A stretch of DNA of 6,128 nt from CAZPMC01 sp964587755. GTDB lineage: Bacteria > Bacillota > Clostridia > Acetivibrionales > DTU013. Position numbers and translations under genes: made by a program. The stretch lies in NCBI GenBank assembly GCA_964587755.1, contig CAZPMC010000061.1:1-6128 (forward strand). The letters are read 5' to 3'. Positions 6,075 through 6,128 of the stretch are shown piece by piece. The notes below the pieces were generated by a model. The model had not been told where the DNA came from, ran no database searches, and saw only the letters and a list, made by a program, of their open reading frames with translations. Positions within the stretch are counted from its first letter, which is position 1, and each line of letters begins with the position of its first letter.

Positions 6075-6128
6075 TGGAGCGGGTGATGGGAATCGAACCC
6101 ACGCAATCAGCTTGGAAGGCTGATGTTC
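6075..6128 (-). tRNA. tRNA-Gly(UCC), 3' part only
   Basis: The visible part runs from the end of the D-arm to the encoded 3' CCA (6077-6075). The anticodon stem TCAGC/GCTGA (6123-6119 and 6111-6107) closes the loop CTTCCAA, with anticodon TCC at 6116-6114, which reads GGA and GGG glycine codons. The T-arm GTGGG-TTCGATT-CCCAT (6102-6086) is intact. The 3' acceptor strand CACCCGC (6085-6079) is followed by discriminator T (6078) and CCA. The 5' acceptor strand and most of the D-arm lie beyond the window. It is transcribed in the same direction as the ATPase operon, 135 bp upstream of ntpF. Confidence 0.95.

Noticed and set aside
6075..6128. The tRNA end as an integration (att) site for a mobile element.
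   Set aside because: No integrase gene or duplicated tRNA 3' end is present in the window, and the adjoining genes are a core ATPase operon.

Overview
The window is one polycistronic operon on the minus strand that encodes a bacterial V/A-type (ntp-type) rotary ATPase. It is preceded by the 3' half of a tRNA-Gly(UCC) gene at the right edge. Low-to-moderate GC, strong GGAGGT-type ribosome binding sites, a sigma-A-like promoter, a tRNA with genomically encoded CCA, and an ntp gene order like that of Enterococcus hirae together suggest a Firmicute, most likely a clostridial anaerobe. This assignment is inference; no species-level marker is visible.

Layout in the direction of transcription (right to left): tRNA-Gly 3' part (6128-6075); a promoter gap of about 135 bp; ntpF, peripheral-stalk coiled coil (5939-5622); ntpI, the a-type stator membrane subunit (5625-3664); ntpK, the 16-kDa rotor-ring proteolipid (3602-3150); ntpE, peripheral stalk (3076-2474); ntpC, the d-like rotor adaptor (2445-1435); ntpG, the small central-stalk subunit called F in A-type nomenclature (1442-1122); ntpA, the catalytic subunit (1086 to the left edge, first 362 residues only). 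All genes point the same way and are separated by at most 73 bp. Two gene junctions overlap (GTGA at ntpF/ntpI, 8 bp at ntpC/ntpG). ntpB and ntpD are expected beyond the left edge.

How the parts fit: NtpA, with the missing NtpB, forms the ATP-hydrolysing or ATP-synthesising head. NtpG, NtpC and the missing NtpD form the rotating shaft that couples the head to the NtpK ring. NtpI carries the ion half-channels and is held to the head by the NtpE/NtpF stalks. NtpK retains all five residues known to bind Na+ in the E. hirae ring, plus the tyrosine that closes the site, so a Na+-translocating enzyme is the best prediction.

I saw no previously undescribed system. The points that merit a second look are the Na+-type ion site, the extra carboxylate in NtpK helix 2, the hairpin and strong ribosome binding site in front of ntpK, the forced TTG start of ntpA, and the tRNA/operon junction without an obvious terminator. 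No stretch longer than 300 bases lacks a gene.
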